DNA of 64,000 bases from CAZNOG01 sp964574635 (GCA_964574635.1 CAZNOG010000008.1:62001-126000), one strand, 5' to 3'; shown: positions 18,489 through 27,454, numbered from the stretch's first letter. Numbers and translations are program-made. The notes: generated by a model not told the origin, from the sequence alone.

Positions 18489-19187
18489 ATGGATATCATG
18501 ACCGCCATACCGGAATCCCATTTTTTCGGCGGAGCTTTTTACCTCGCCGTTTCAAAGCCACTTTATTTATTGCGCTCGGCCAAATTGCGCAAGTGGAGGT
18601 ACGCCTCTTTGGATTTATGCATCCAACCGGGCGTGTTTCATCCGCGTGACAAGAGGGCGTCCACCTTCGTACTCGATTTCATGAAGTCCATGAATTTAAA
18701 GGGTCTTCGCCTCCTCGAGTTGGGCTGTGGTTCGGCGTCGATTGCCTGCCTGGCAGCCACCAAGGGTGCTCGGGTACACGCTTCCGATATCGTCGAGACC
18801 GCGTGCCGCAATGCTGAGATCAACGCACGGAGAAACGAGGTCGACATCGCGGTACACCACAGCGATCTCTTCGAAGGGATTCCCAAGAAAACGGCTTTCG
18901 ACTTGGTGGTGTCCGTACCGCCGTTGGTTCCGCGCTATCCCGAAGACGACCTCGATTTTACGTATTGCTGCGGCGAGCGCCTGGAGTTTTTCATCGGCTT
19001 GTTTGAAGGATTGACCGATCACCTCGCACCGCAAGGGCGATTGATCATGCCTCTTCCCAACAATCGGTTCGGCGGCGAAGTCCTCGGCATCGCCCACGAG
19101 CGGGGATTCGCCCACAGCGCCCTCAGAAGCATGGCGACACTCCTGTCGTCAAACACCATTTACGGATTCTCCGCGGAGGGTTCCTGA
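18489..19187 (+). CDS. Class I SAM-dependent methyltransferase
   Basis: A 232-residue methyltransferase with a Rossmann SAM-binding core. Motif I is LELGCGSASIACL near residue 77, followed by the acidic end of strand 2 in VHASDIVE. The catalytic-loop position reads VSVPPLVPR where N6/N5 methylases of the PrmC/RsmC type have NPPY, so Asn is replaced by Val or Ser. Substrate unknown; small molecule, RNA or protein all remain possible. It is a single gene between leftward operons, and its start codon lies directly behind the competing-helix leader. Confidence 0.75.
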   Translation: MDIMTAIPESHFFGGAFYLAVSKPLYLLRSAKLRKWRYASLDLCIQPGVFHPRDKRASTFVLDFMKSMNLKGLRLLELGCGSASIACLAATKGARVHASDIVETACRNAEINARRNEVDIAVHHSDLFEGIPKKTAFDLVVSVPPLVPRYPEDDLDFTYCCGERLEFFIGLFEGLTDHLAPQGRLIMPLPNNRFGGEVLGIAHERGFAHSALRSMATLLSSNTIYGFSAEGS

Positions 19188-19190
19188 GGT

Positions 19191-19238
19191 GTTTTTGGGT
19201 TTTTGTGGGTGTGTTCTCACCCCGTCGGGTTTCCCGAC
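19191..19238 (+). terminator. Possible 3' end region of the methyltransferase gene
   Basis: A T/G-rich tract (19191-19212) starts 4 nt after the stop codon, and a short hairpin GTCGGG-TTT-CCCGAC (19224-19238) follows, with TTTCGTTTTTG further on. The stem is only 6 bp and the U-run is broken, so it is at best a weak terminator. The 22-base tract recurs behind the stop codon of the NTF2-like gene. Confidence 0.3.
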
Positions 19239-19271
19239 AAACCTTTCGTTTTTGCCTTGACCCGAAGTCGG

Positions 19272-20474
19272 TCAGTTTCTCAGGATGACGAATTCCACCC
19301 GCCTGTTCTTCGCACGTCCCTCGTCGGTGGCGTTGTCGGCGATGGGTTTCGAACTGCCGAACCCTTCATAACTCAGTCGTTCGGGTCGGGTTTTGGCGTC
19401 GAGGAGATAGTCCACCACGGCTTTGGCCCGTCGTCGACTCAAATCGCGGTTGTACAGGTCGCCGCCCACGTTGTCGGTGTGGCCTTCTATGCGGATGTGG
19501 AGGTGGGGGTAATCGAGAAGGATGTCCACCAATTTTTCCAATTCTTTTTCGGATTCCGGCAAGAGCGTGGCCTTGTCGAATTCAAAGAAAATATTGTCGA
19601 GTTGGATGCGGTCGCCGACTTTGTAATCGATGCTGTCGAGTTTGATCTCCGCGGTCGAAATCGGGGTGGCCTTGGTCAAGATCAGTTTTGGGCGCGGGGC
19701 CACGCTCACCGGCGGCTTGGGGCTCAGCTTTTCTTCCGGTGTGGCCCTTCTCACCAATACGTCGTCGATGTAGTAGTACGCCCCGCCTTTTCCTTCCGGG
19801 TAAAACACGGTTTCCGTGGCGTCGTCGTGGTAAAAGTTCCCGATGAGCAGGTAGTTCTTTTCGCTGTCCACTTCGAAGACCCCGGATATTTTTTGCCACG
19901 CGTTCCACCTCGACTTCACCACTTTTTGGCTGTTTACGTGGGGCGTGAAAAACAGCGGCATTCTGTCGCGGGTCACCACGGCCGTATCGCTGAAGTACAT
20001 GCCGATGTTGTTGGATGCCCTTTCCGAGGTCACGGCCCGCGCCGCATAAAACTCGGCGTAGTAGCGTTGTCCCGGCACCAGCGCGGAGTCGAGTTTTACC
20101 ATCAGGTATTCGTGCCAAAACGTTTCCGTTCCCCCTTTGCCGTAGGTTTTGATTCCGGCCATGTTGTCGCCGTTTCGCGGACTTTGCTTGCCGTTGCTGT
20201 GGTTTCGCGGGTTGGCCCAGCACGTGCGCTTTACCCGCATGCTCAAGATGTCGGCGGTGCTTTCGGTCGGGGAGTCCCAATCGTGGATGTGGTCGAAATA
20301 CTCCCTCCCGCTCTGGTTCCAGCGGCAGTATTCCCTCAGGGTGTTTTCAAAACCCGGGTTGGGTACGTAATTGTGGTAGCTCTCGTCCACGGTTCCGATC
20401 AAACTTTGCAATACCTGCGCACTGCCCGCGTAGCAGGACAGCAGAAAAATGACCACGGTTGTTCTCAGTCGCAT
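19272..20474 (-). CDS. OmpA-family outer-membrane protein with N-terminal beta-sandwich region
   Basis: A 400-residue exported protein; the start at 20474 gives MRLRTT, a hydrophobic core and cleavage after CYAGSA. Residues about 30-230 begin YVPNPGFE and look like the lectin-like domain often found before OmpA domains in Bacteroidota. The last 115 residues are a canonical OmpA peptidoglycan-binding domain: FFEFDKATLLPES, IEGHTDNVG, LSRRRAKAVVDYL, GFGSSKPIADN and NRRVEFVI. Both the Asp of GHTD and the Arg of LSxxR that bind diaminopimelate are present. It likely links the envelope to peptidoglycan. It is divergent from a second OmpA gene. Confidence 0.88.
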   Translation of the reverse strand: MRLRTTVVIFLLSCYAGSAQVLQSLIGTVDESYHNYVPNPGFENTLREYCRWNQSGREYFDHIHDWDSPTESTADILSMRVKRTCWANPRNHSNGKQSPRNGDNMAGIKTYGKGGTETFWHEYLMVKLDSALVPGQRYYAEFYAARAVTSERASNNIGMYFSDTAVVTRDRMPLFFTPHVNSQKVVKSRWNAWQKISGVFEVDSEKNYLLIGNFYHDDATETVFYPEGKGGAYYYIDDVLVRRATPEEKLSPKPPVSVAPRPKLILTKATPISTAEIKLDSIDYKVGDRIQLDNIFFEFDKATLLPESEKELEKLVDILLDYPHLHIRIEGHTDNVGGDLYNRDLSRRRAKAVVDYLLDAKTRPERLSYEGFGSSKPIADNATDEGRAKNRRVEFVILRN

Positions 20475-20520
20475 CCCTTCGTTGTTTAAGTTATCCACAA
20501 TTGCCCGAGGCAAGACAATG

Positions 20521-20528
20521 CAAAACTA
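20521..20528 (-). promoter_or_regulatory. Promoter -7 element for the leftward OmpA gene
   Basis: TAGTTTTG on the minus strand fits TAnnTTTG exactly, 46 nt before the start codon. No -33 TTTG was found at a suitable distance. Confidence 0.45.
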
Positions 20529-20628
20529 GGCTAATGATAGGCATGATGCAGCTTTCAAGACCCTTTGTTTCCGCACTTGGTTGTGAATAATGGAAAACCT
20601 ATTTCCTCGGGCGACCCACTGCCGAACA

Positions 20629-20636
20629 TATATTTG
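20629..20636 (+). promoter_or_regulatory. Promoter -7 element for the OmpA-Wza-Wzc-flippase operon
   Basis: TATATTTG is an exact TAnnTTTG match, 23 nt before the start codon. TTTC at 20602-20605 is a possible -33 element with a 23-nt spacer. Confidence 0.55.
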
Positions 20637-20659
20637 CTTATCCGGCAGCATGCGATAGA

Positions 20660-21820
20660 ATGATGCGTTTAACACGAATTTTCCTAAGTGCGGTTCTGAT
20701 TGGAATGGGGGCGATTCCGGCGGCTTTCGGGCAGCAGGAAACGGGCCCCTTTTCCTGTTTCAATGCGTTTGAAATTCATTACCCGCTTGAGAAAAACGAC
20801 TTCGCACGCGCGGAAATCAATTTGGACGGCCAAAAGATGTTCGCCGTGCATTACCTCTACCAAGACAAGTACACCTTCTGGTACAAATTCATCGTTCACG
20901 AACCCTCGAAAATCGACTTTTCGGTTTCTCCCTCGAACGAAAACGACCGATACCGAGCCATGGTTTTCAAATACGGGGGCGGGGACTTTTGCGACCAATA
21001 CGTCAACCGGACCATCGACCCCTTGGAACTCCAACGCGCACCGATCTTCGGTGAAGACGGTCACATCACCTACGTCAACACCATAGACGCCGCACCGGGC
21101 GATACCTTCTACGTATCCGTATTGGGATTGAACGCCGGCGATTGCGGTCACCTCTTCCACACCGAGTCGGGAGATTACTCTCTGACCATGCACGCCGTTC
21201 ACCAGCCTTGCTACAATTTCGTCTACCTCGAAGCTCCCGATTACACCCAAGCCAAAATTCCTTTGACCGACGTATCACTGGAATTGTCGGGAATCGAAGA
21301 ATTCGCGGCCCTGGACGAGGTGATCGAGAAGCCGGAAGCGACCGAAGAGGAAGACAAATCGGGCTATTCGGCCATTACTTCCATCGAGGTCGAGAGCGAA
21401 AACGAAAGCATGGTGAGCGTGGGAGACAGGTTGATATTGAACGAAGTGTATTTTTACAACAACACGTACGCATTCAAGCCCGGCGCCGAAGTGGAGCTCG
21501 ACCAACTGGTGGAGTTCCTCCGCTTCAACTCTACGTTGGAAGTGGAAATTCAGGGGCATTCGGCCAACAATACGGAAGACATCCTGCCCGATCCCAATTT
21601 CAAAGGCCAAGGAAAGGAGTGGAATTTTAAAGGGTCGGCTTTTGAGTTGAGCGAGATGCGAGCCAGGGCCGTCAGAGATTATTTGATAAGCAAGGGAATT
21701 TCGAAGAAACGCATTACGGCAAAGGGATACGGCGACACGCGAAAACGCATCCCCGACGCCAAGACTTTTGAGGAATTCGAGAAAAATATGCGTGTGGAGG
21801 CGCTGGTGGTAAAAGAATGA
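20660..21820 (+). CDS. OmpA-family protein, first gene of the polysaccharide export operon
   Basis: A 386-residue protein with a signal peptide ending PAAFGQ. The N-terminal 200 residues are a beta-rich region with conserved cysteines (SCFNAFEIHYP, GDFCDQY, AGDCGHLFHTESGDYSLTM, QPCYNF) of unrecognised function. An acidic linker follows, then a C-terminal OmpA-like domain starting LNEVYFYNNTYAFKPGA. The domain is unusual: the GHTD motif reads GHSAN, so the diaminopimelate-binding Asp is missing, and about 20 extra residues precede LSEMRARAVRDYL, where the binding Arg is kept. The final motif is NMRVEA. Its stop overlaps the wza-like start by 4 nt, which suggests it works with the export channel. 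Two tandem ATG codons make the start uncertain by one residue. Confidence 0.8.
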   Translation: MMRLTRIFLSAVLIGMGAIPAAFGQQETGPFSCFNAFEIHYPLEKNDFARAEINLDGQKMFAVHYLYQDKYTFWYKFIVHEPSKIDFSVSPSNENDRYRAMVFKYGGGDFCDQYVNRTIDPLELQRAPIFGEDGHITYVNTIDAAPGDTFYVSVLGLNAGDCGHLFHTESGDYSLTMHAVHQPCYNFVYLEAPDYTQAKIPLTDVSLELSGIEEFAALDEVIEKPEATEEEDKSGYSAITSIEVESENESMVSVGDRLILNEVYFYNNTYAFKPGAEVELDQLVEFLRFNSTLEVEIQGHSANNTEDILPDPNFKGQGKEWNFKGSAFELSEMRARAVRDYLISKGISKKRITAKGYGDTRKRIPDAKTFEEFEKNMRVEALVVKE

Positions 21821-22563
21821 ATCGGTGGATTTGGATTGCGTTTGCTTGCGTTCTCGGTGCCTGTGTGGCACACAAGGATGTGACTTACTTCAACGATATT
21901 CAGGGCCGGGAAGAAGGGGTGCTCGATATTCCCGAGGCGCCCGATCAAATCCTCGGGAGCGATGATTTGGTGGAAATCGACATCAGCAGCACCTCGGAAG
22001 AGGCCAACAAGTATTTCATCAGAACCGGTTCACAATCCGACGCGGATTACCGCGGCAACGTGTACCGCATATCCAAGTCGGGAACCATCGATCTCCCGTT
22101 GATCGGGGAAATAGTTCTCGCCGACCTCACCCTTGAAGACGCGGAAAACCGGCTGAAAGAGGAATTGAGCAAATACTTGAGGGATCCCTCCGTAAACATG
22201 CGCTTGGTCAATTTCCGAGTCACGGTTTTGGGCGAAGTCAATAAACCCGGGTTGTATCGAATACCTTCCTCCCGAGCAACCCTTCCGGAAGCACTGGGGC
22301 TGGCCGGCGATTTGACGCTGTACGGAAAACGTAGCAATGTGCTCGTGATCCGCGACGCCGGCGATTCGAAAAGGTTTTTCAGGGTCAATCTCAACGACAC
22401 TTCGGCGTTGACCCGACCGGAATACCACCTCCAAACCGGCGATGTCATTTACGTGGAACCGACCAAAGGCCGCACTTCCGCGGACGACAATATCTACCGC
22501 ATATTGCCTTTGGCGTTGAGCAGTCTGACCTTCGTGGCAGTAGTTATTGGATTAGTGAGATAG
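21817..22563 (+). CDS. Wza-like polysaccharide export lipoprotein
   Basis: Outer-membrane polysaccharide export protein of 248 residues. The signal peptide has a lipobox LGAC with Cys16, so it should be lipidated (lgt is in this window). A polysaccharide-export domain follows (ILGSDDLVEIDI, GTIDLPLIGEIVLADLTLED, LRDPSVNMRLVNFRVTVLGE), then a soluble ligand-binding beta-grasp domain (NKPGLYRIP, LQTGDVIYVEP). A hydrophobic stretch, LPLALSSLTFVAVVIGLVR, ends the protein and may be the membrane-crossing helix. It overlaps the OmpA gene by 4 nt and lies 3 nt before the wzc-like gene, its expected inner-membrane partner. Confidence 0.9.
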   Translation: MNRWIWIAFACVLGACVAHKDVTYFNDIQGREEGVLDIPEAPDQILGSDDLVEIDISSTSEEANKYFIRTGSQSDADYRGNVYRISKSGTIDLPLIGEIVLADLTLEDAENRLKEELSKYLRDPSVNMRLVNFRVTVLGEVNKPGLYRIPSSRATLPEALGLAGDLTLYGKRSNVLVIRDAGDSKRFFRVNLNDTSALTRPEYHLQTGDVIYVEPTKGRTSADDNIYRILPLALSSLTFVAVVIGLVR

Positions 22564-22566
22564 AAA

Positions 22567-24972
22567 ATGGTAGACAATGCATCGGAAACACCGCGGAGGG
22601 AAGAGCGGAACTTTGATTTGAAACAGTTTCTGTTCAGGTACCTCCGCTATTGGTACCTGTTCGTGATTTCCATGACGCTGGCGCTGGGTTTCGCGAAGTA
22701 CTACAACTGGTACAAGAATCCCGTTTTCGCCGTGACCGCCAAGTTGATGGTCAAAGACGATAAAGTCGGGAAGGAATTGTTCCTGAATCAACTGGACATC
22801 GAAACCAGGACCAAAAACATCGAGAACGAAATAGAAATCTTGCGCTCCCACGATTTGTTGGCGAAAGCTTTGGGAGAATTGGATTTCGACGTGTCGTATT
22901 TTTTGATCGGCGACCTCAAAGTCTCGGAAGTGTACAAAGACGCTCCCTTCGAGGCCGAAATCCATACGCTCGATTACGAGGCTTACGCCACCGAATTTTT
23001 CGTGGAATTGATCGACGATTCCCAATACGTGTGGACATTCGAATCCGATGGAAAGCGGCACACTCACCGCGCGGCGTACGGCGAAACCCTGGAGATGAGC
23101 CTCGGCTCGGTCACGCTGTACAAACGACCGAATTTTCCGACGAACATCGGCAGCCCGAACTTCGACAAACGCAAATACAGACTGGCGTTCAACACCATAT
23201 CCCGCAATCAAAGCCGGTACCTCTCAAAATTGAACGTCGGACTTTCCCGACCTCAAAGCACCATCCTCCAAATCTACATCGAAGACGAAGTGCCGCAGAA
23301 GGCGCTCGACTTCGTGAATGCGCTCATAGACGTTTATCTGGAAAACGACATCGACGTAAAAAACAAAGCTGCGGGAGCCACGGCGACTTTTCTCGACGAA
23401 CAACTAAAAGCCATCACCACCGATCTGGAAAGCATCGAGACGAGTCGGGAGCAGTACAAAGTCTCCAAGGGAATCGTCGATTTGGAATCGGAGTCGAAAA
23501 CCGTGTTGGAAGGCATCCGCGAACTCGACGAGAGGAAGGCTTTGAACGAAACCCGATTGAGTTTGATCCGCCAGTTGCAAAGCTACATCGTCGAGAATCA
23601 AGAACTCAATGAGTTGGCGCCGGCGGCAATGGACATCACGGATCCGCTGTTGTTGAAACTGATCAACAAGCTGTCGGAACTTCAGAGCGAACGCGAAATC
23701 CTGATCAACAGCAGCACGGTCAATAACCCCAAATTGGTTTCGATCAATGCGGAAATCCAATTGACCCGCACTTCCTTGCTGGAGAACATCCGCAACATCG
23801 AGAGGGGATTGCTGCGAAAAGCCGCTGAGATCGACGCTTCCCTGGCCGCATTCGAAGGCCGGATCCGGCGAATTCCAACAACGGAAAGGGAGTTGCTCGA
23901 AATCGAACGTCGGTTTCGCATTCAGGAAAGTTTGTACGTGTTCCTTCTCGAGAAGCGCGCCGAGTTGTCAATTTCCCTCGCCGCCACGGAAAGCGATACC
24001 CGCGTAGTGGACAAGCCCTACGTGTTGCCCGGCCCCATCGCACCGGTTCCGCAGCGCGCCTATTCCATCGCCATTTTGCTGGGATTGTTCATCCCGGTGT
24101 TGGGCATTTTCTTGGTGGAGAAACTCAACGACCGCATCATGACGCCGGGAATGGTGAAGCGCATCACGGATATTCCCATCATCGGCACAGTGCGGTACAG
24201 CAAGGACACCACACCCTTGGTGGCTGCGGTAAAACCCCGATCGGGTATCGCCGAAGAATACAGGAACATCCGCACCAATTTGCGATTCTTCAGAACGGAA
24301 GGCAAAGCGCGGATCTACATGGTCACCTCGTCCATCGGAGCGGAAGGGAAAACCTTTACCGCCAAAAACCTGTCGGCCGTCTTGGCCGCTTCCGGCGCCA
24401 AAACCATTCTCGTCGGTCTCGACCTGAGGAAGCCCCGCATCGTCGAAGACTTCGGCATCGACAACACCACGGGTTGCAGCACCTATCTCAGCTCCAATTC
24501 ATCCCTCGACGAAGCAGTACACGTCGCCGACCGGGAAGGCTTCCCGGATGTGCTGCCGGCCGGCACGCCACCGCCCAATCCATCGGAATTGATCCTTTCG
24601 GATCGCATGTCGATGATGATCCGCGAATTGTCGGAGAGGTACGAGAACATCGTCATCGATACCCCGCCGATCGGGTTGGTTTCCGACGGCTTCGTCCTGG
24701 CCCAATACGCGGACGTGTTGCTCTACGTGGTGCGCGAGGGAGTGACCAGAAAAGGGCACTTGGAACACGTGGAAGAACTCCGCAAAAAAGGACACCTGAA
24801 AAGCCTCGCCATCGTTTTCAACGCCATGCGACAAACGGGTAGGGCATACGGCTACGCGGGGTCTTACGGCTACGGTTATGGCTACGGCTACGGTCACGAT
24901 TACGGAAACTATTTCGAAGAGGACGACAAGAAGGGCTGGTTTAACCGATTCCGTCGGAACAAGAAATCATGA
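22567..24972 (+). CDS. Wzc-like tyrosine autokinase / polysaccharide co-polymerase
   Basis: An 801-residue inner-membrane protein that controls polysaccharide chain length and export. The first membrane helix lies near residues 30-50 (YWYLFVISMTLALGF). A Wzz-type periplasmic domain with coiled-coil follows, then a GNVR-like segment RRIPTTERELLEIERRF and a second helix AYSIAILLGLFIPVLGIFLV near 500. The cytoplasmic BY-kinase has Walker A SIGAEGKTFT (about 592), Walker A' VGLDLRKP (about 618) and Walker B VIDTPPIGLV. The C-terminus carries nine tyrosines in a Gly/Tyr run before FEEDDKKGWFNRF, the autophosphorylation tail of the family. It overlaps the flippase start by 4 nt. Confidence 0.92.
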   Translation: MVDNASETPRREERNFDLKQFLFRYLRYWYLFVISMTLALGFAKYYNWYKNPVFAVTAKLMVKDDKVGKELFLNQLDIETRTKNIENEIEILRSHDLLAKALGELDFDVSYFLIGDLKVSEVYKDAPFEAEIHTLDYEAYATEFFVELIDDSQYVWTFESDGKRHTHRAAYGETLEMSLGSVTLYKRPNFPTNIGSPNFDKRKYRLAFNTISRNQSRYLSKLNVGLSRPQSTILQIYIEDEVPQKALDFVNALIDVYLENDIDVKNKAAGATATFLDEQLKAITTDLESIETSREQYKVSKGIVDLESESKTVLEGIRELDERKALNETRLSLIRQLQSYIVENQELNELAPAAMDITDPLLLKLINKLSELQSEREILINSSTVNNPKLVSINAEIQLTRTSLLENIRNIERGLLRKAAEIDASLAAFEGRIRRIPTTERELLEIERRFRIQESLYVFLLEKRAELSISLAATESDTRVVDKPYVLPGPIAPVPQRAYSIAILLGLFIPVLGIFLVEKLNDRIMTPGMVKRITDIPIIGTVRYSKDTTPLVAAVKPRSGIAEEYRNIRTNLRFFRTEGKARIYMVTSSIGAEGKTFTAKNLSAVLAASGAKTILVGLDLRKPRIVEDFGIDNTTGCSTYLSSNSSLDEAVHVADREGFPDVLPAGTPPPNPSELILSDRMSMMIRELSERYENIVIDTPPIGLVSDGFVLAQYADVLLYVVREGVTRKGHLEHVEELRKKGHLKSLAIVFNAMRQTGRAYGYAGSYGYGYGYGYGHDYGNYFEEDDKKGWFNRFRRNKKS
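24858..24913 (+). repeat. Gly-Tyr codon microsatellite in the Wzc tail
   Basis: An imperfect hexanucleotide run of GGCTAC or GGTTAT type codes for alternating Gly and Tyr. Slippage in units of six would add or remove Tyr sites without a frameshift. Confidence 0.6.
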
Positions 24973-26324
24973 TTTCCGCTTGGCGCAGCATTTATTCGGG
25001 CGGGCAAGGCCGGGGGGCCAAGATCGCTCGAAACATCCTATGGTCCATGGGGCTGAAGGCGGTGAACCTCGCCGTGAGCTTTGTCGTGGTTCCTCTCTAC
25101 CTGAGCCTGCTCACGGAAACTTCCTTCGGAGTGTGGCTGACGGTCAGCGCCGTGGTGCAATGGCTGAATTTCTTCGACCTCGGCTTGGGAAACGGGTTGC
25201 GCAACAAGCTCTCGGAGGCGTTGGCCGCCGATGACACGTCTCTCGCGCGGGTGTATGTGAGTACCACCTATGCACTTCTCACGCTGATCGCCGCGGGGGT
25301 GCTGGTGTTGTTTTCCCTTTCCTTTATTTGGGTCGATTGGTCGGATGTGTTCGCAGCACCCGACGGCATGGCGCGGGAAGTCAATCGCATGGTGCTGGTA
25401 CTCGGACTGTTGTTCGTGCCCCAATTCATTTTTCAACCGATCAAGATGGTCGTAACCGCCGACCAGCGGCCCGCCTTGGCCAACGCCATGAACACCGTGG
25501 TGAACGTCCTTCAACTTGCCGGTATTTCAGTGTTGGTTTGGCTCGAAGTGGATTCATTGGTGGTGTTGGCACTCCTCATGGGATCCGCCAACCTCCTTGT
25601 TCCCATCGTGGCCCACATCGTGCTATTCGCCGGCCGCTACCGCGATTTCGCACCCCGCCGTGAATCCGTGGATTTCGCGCATTCGAAGGCCCTTTTGGGT
25701 TTGGGAACGGTATTTCTGATCCTGCAATTGGCCGCGCTGGTGGTTTTCATGACCGATAACCTCATCATCAGCCGTGTGCTCGGTCCGGACGAAGTGCCGG
25801 CGTACAACATCGCCTACCGTTATTTCAACATCGGAACGGTGTTGTTCGCCATGGTGACCACGCCATTCTGGTCGGCTTTTACGGAGGCTTACGTCAAGAA
25901 GGATTTCGGGTGGATACGGCGGATGCTCCGTCGTCTGATTTGGATTTGGCTGTTGATGTCGGCCGGGGTGGTGGTCATGTTTTTCTTGTCGCCCTGGGTG
26001 TACGACTTGTGGATCGGCGACACGGTGGACATTCCCAGAACCTTGAGCCTTTGCATGGGGCTGTGGGTGGTGGTTTCGTCGGGATTGAGCATCTACGGCA
26101 CTTTTTTGAGCGGCGTGGGAAAGCTGCGGGTTTCCCTCTATCACGCGGTGTTCGTCATGATCGTCAATATCCCCCTTTCGATTTATTTGGCGGGTTTTCC
26201 CGCCCTCGGCAGCGCCGGCGTGATTTTGGCCACCATTCTTGGCGCTTCTTTTCGCGTGTTTTTCCAACCCTATCAAACGTACCGCTTGATTGCGGGAACG
26301 GCCCGCGGCATTTGGAACAGGTGA
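24969..26324 (+). CDS. Polysaccharide flippase (MOP superfamily, Wzx-like)
   Basis: A 451-residue integral membrane protein with about 12-14 predicted helices. The N-terminus SIYSGGQGRGAKIARNILWSM leads into helix 1, and FFDLGLGNGLRNKLSEALA is a loop typical of polysaccharide transporters of the MOP family. It should flip lipid-linked oligosaccharide across the inner membrane. It is the last gene of the OmpA-Wza-Wzc-flippase operon, overlapping wzc by 4 nt. No Wzy polymerase, initiating transferase or ligase lies beside it, so repeat-unit synthesis must be encoded elsewhere. It ends 4 nt from the convergent sulfotransferase gene. Confidence 0.85.
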   Translation: MISAWRSIYSGGQGRGAKIARNILWSMGLKAVNLAVSFVVVPLYLSLLTETSFGVWLTVSAVVQWLNFFDLGLGNGLRNKLSEALAADDTSLARVYVSTTYALLTLIAAGVLVLFSLSFIWVDWSDVFAAPDGMAREVNRMVLVLGLLFVPQFIFQPIKMVVTADQRPALANAMNTVVNVLQLAGISVLVWLEVDSLVVLALLMGSANLLVPIVAHIVLFAGRYRDFAPRRESVDFAHSKALLGLGTVFLILQLAALVVFMTDNLIISRVLGPDEVPAYNIAYRYFNIGTVLFAMVTTPFWSAFTEAYVKKDFGWIRRMLRRLIWIWLLMSAGVVVMFFLSPWVYDLWIGDTVDIPRTLSLCMGLWVVVSSGLSIYGTFLSGVGKLRVSLYHAVFVMIVNIPLSIYLAGFPALGSAGVILATILGASFRVFFQPYQTYRLIAGTARGIWNR

Positions 26325-26328
26325 GTGA

Positions 26329-27285
26329 TTACCCGGATTGGAGTCCGTAGTAAGTTTCCAAAGTACGGTGTGCCGATTGGGGTAGAAATTCACGCAATCG
26401 GCGATTGTCTTCCGCGAACTCGCGGCGAATGCGCTCCGCCAAAGCCGGCGCGAAGTGGAATTTTTTGCCTTTAGGAAAACCGTGTTCCGCCAAGCGAACG
26501 TTTTGACGGTAAATGCGCGCACCCGCAGGGGTGGAAGTGAGCAGGGGTTTTAAAAGGTTGGATTTCCGGATGTATCCCAACTTCCCTTCGGAGATGCTCG
26601 GGTTCACCCGCTCGCCGAAATCCACATCTCCCTCCACTTCGAGGTTCATCCCGTCCAGCCATTGCCGCAGTGCTCCCTCGGCGTCGGTACGGAAATCTTC
26701 GTAGAGGAACACGTGCACCTTTTCGAAAAGCGATTTGTACAACTCGATCAGAGGCGCATAGCGGTACATGGGAAGGTACTCGGCGGTTTCGAAACTGGGG
26801 AACATGGGATTTTCCACGGTGCTCTCGTTGCCGAATCGGATGAATGCTTGGGGCTTCACCGTGTGTCCGGCGTACACCGCCAAGGTGTATAGCGATTCCA
26901 ACAGGTGCACCTGATTTCGCAAAACCAACATGATTTCCGCGTCGGGATAGGCGTGTTTCAACCTCCGGGCATTGCGCGTGCGGTTTCCCGAGCTGAGGTA
27001 GAGGGATTGGCCCGTGAACAGTTCGTTGGACAGGAGGATGTTTCCTTCTTTTTCGGGTTGGGGCAACGACTCGGGATCGCCCTGGCCGTAGAGCGTCTCG
27101 TCGAGGTAGAGGAGGTTTTGGAAAGCGGGGGAGTATTGAGTGGTTTCCACACCGAAAAAACGGAAGTCCCGGATGCGGGGAAAAACGCGTTGCTGCAGGA
27201 AAGTGCTCGCCGCGCGCGCCATCCCGACGTGGATGACCGTGCGAGGGCCCTCGGAACCGTTTTGTTGATCTCCCGATGAATGCAT
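26329..27285 (-). CDS. PAPS-dependent sulfotransferase family protein
   Basis: A 318-residue cytoplasmic enzyme. Near the N-terminus, VIHVGMARAASTFLQQRVFP resembles the 5'-phosphosulfate-binding loop, with hydroxyl residues instead of the usual Lys. MLVLRNQVHLLESLYTLAV near residue 130 fits the 3'-phosphate-binding strand and helix. The C-terminal half includes VHVFLYEDFRTDAEGALRQWL, common in carbohydrate sulfotransferases. I chose the ATG at 27285; longer in-frame extension has no family match. It converges on the polysaccharide export operon with a 4-nt gap, so it may sulfate the exported polymer; that is inference. Confidence 0.72.
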   Translation of the reverse strand: MHSSGDQQNGSEGPRTVIHVGMARAASTFLQQRVFPRIRDFRFFGVETTQYSPAFQNLLYLDETLYGQGDPESLPQPEKEGNILLSNELFTGQSLYLSSGNRTRNARRLKHAYPDAEIMLVLRNQVHLLESLYTLAVYAGHTVKPQAFIRFGNESTVENPMFPSFETAEYLPMYRYAPLIELYKSLFEKVHVFLYEDFRTDAEGALRQWLDGMNLEVEGDVDFGERVNPSISEGKLGYIRKSNLLKPLLTSTPAGARIYRQNVRLAEHGFPKGKKFHFAPALAERIRREFAEDNRRLREFLPQSAHRTLETYYGLQSG

Positions 27286-27344
27286 GCGTTTTGCTTGGTG
27301 GTAGTGGGCGGTACACGGAGTGATTCGCCCCCAATCCGAATTTC

Positions 27345-27352
27345 CAAAGATA
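27345..27352 (-). promoter_or_regulatory. Promoter -7 element for the sulfotransferase gene
   Basis: TATCTTTG on the minus strand is an exact TAnnTTTG match, 59 nt before the chosen ATG. It supports starting the gene at 27285 rather than further upstream. Confidence 0.5.
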
Positions 27353-27454
27353 TCGCATTCACGGCAATGGAATCCCGATGGGGGAGAGGTCGCCCGGTGA
27401 TTGTCCCAAAGGAATCGGCGATGGGATTTGCACGGGAACTCGCCGATGGACGCC

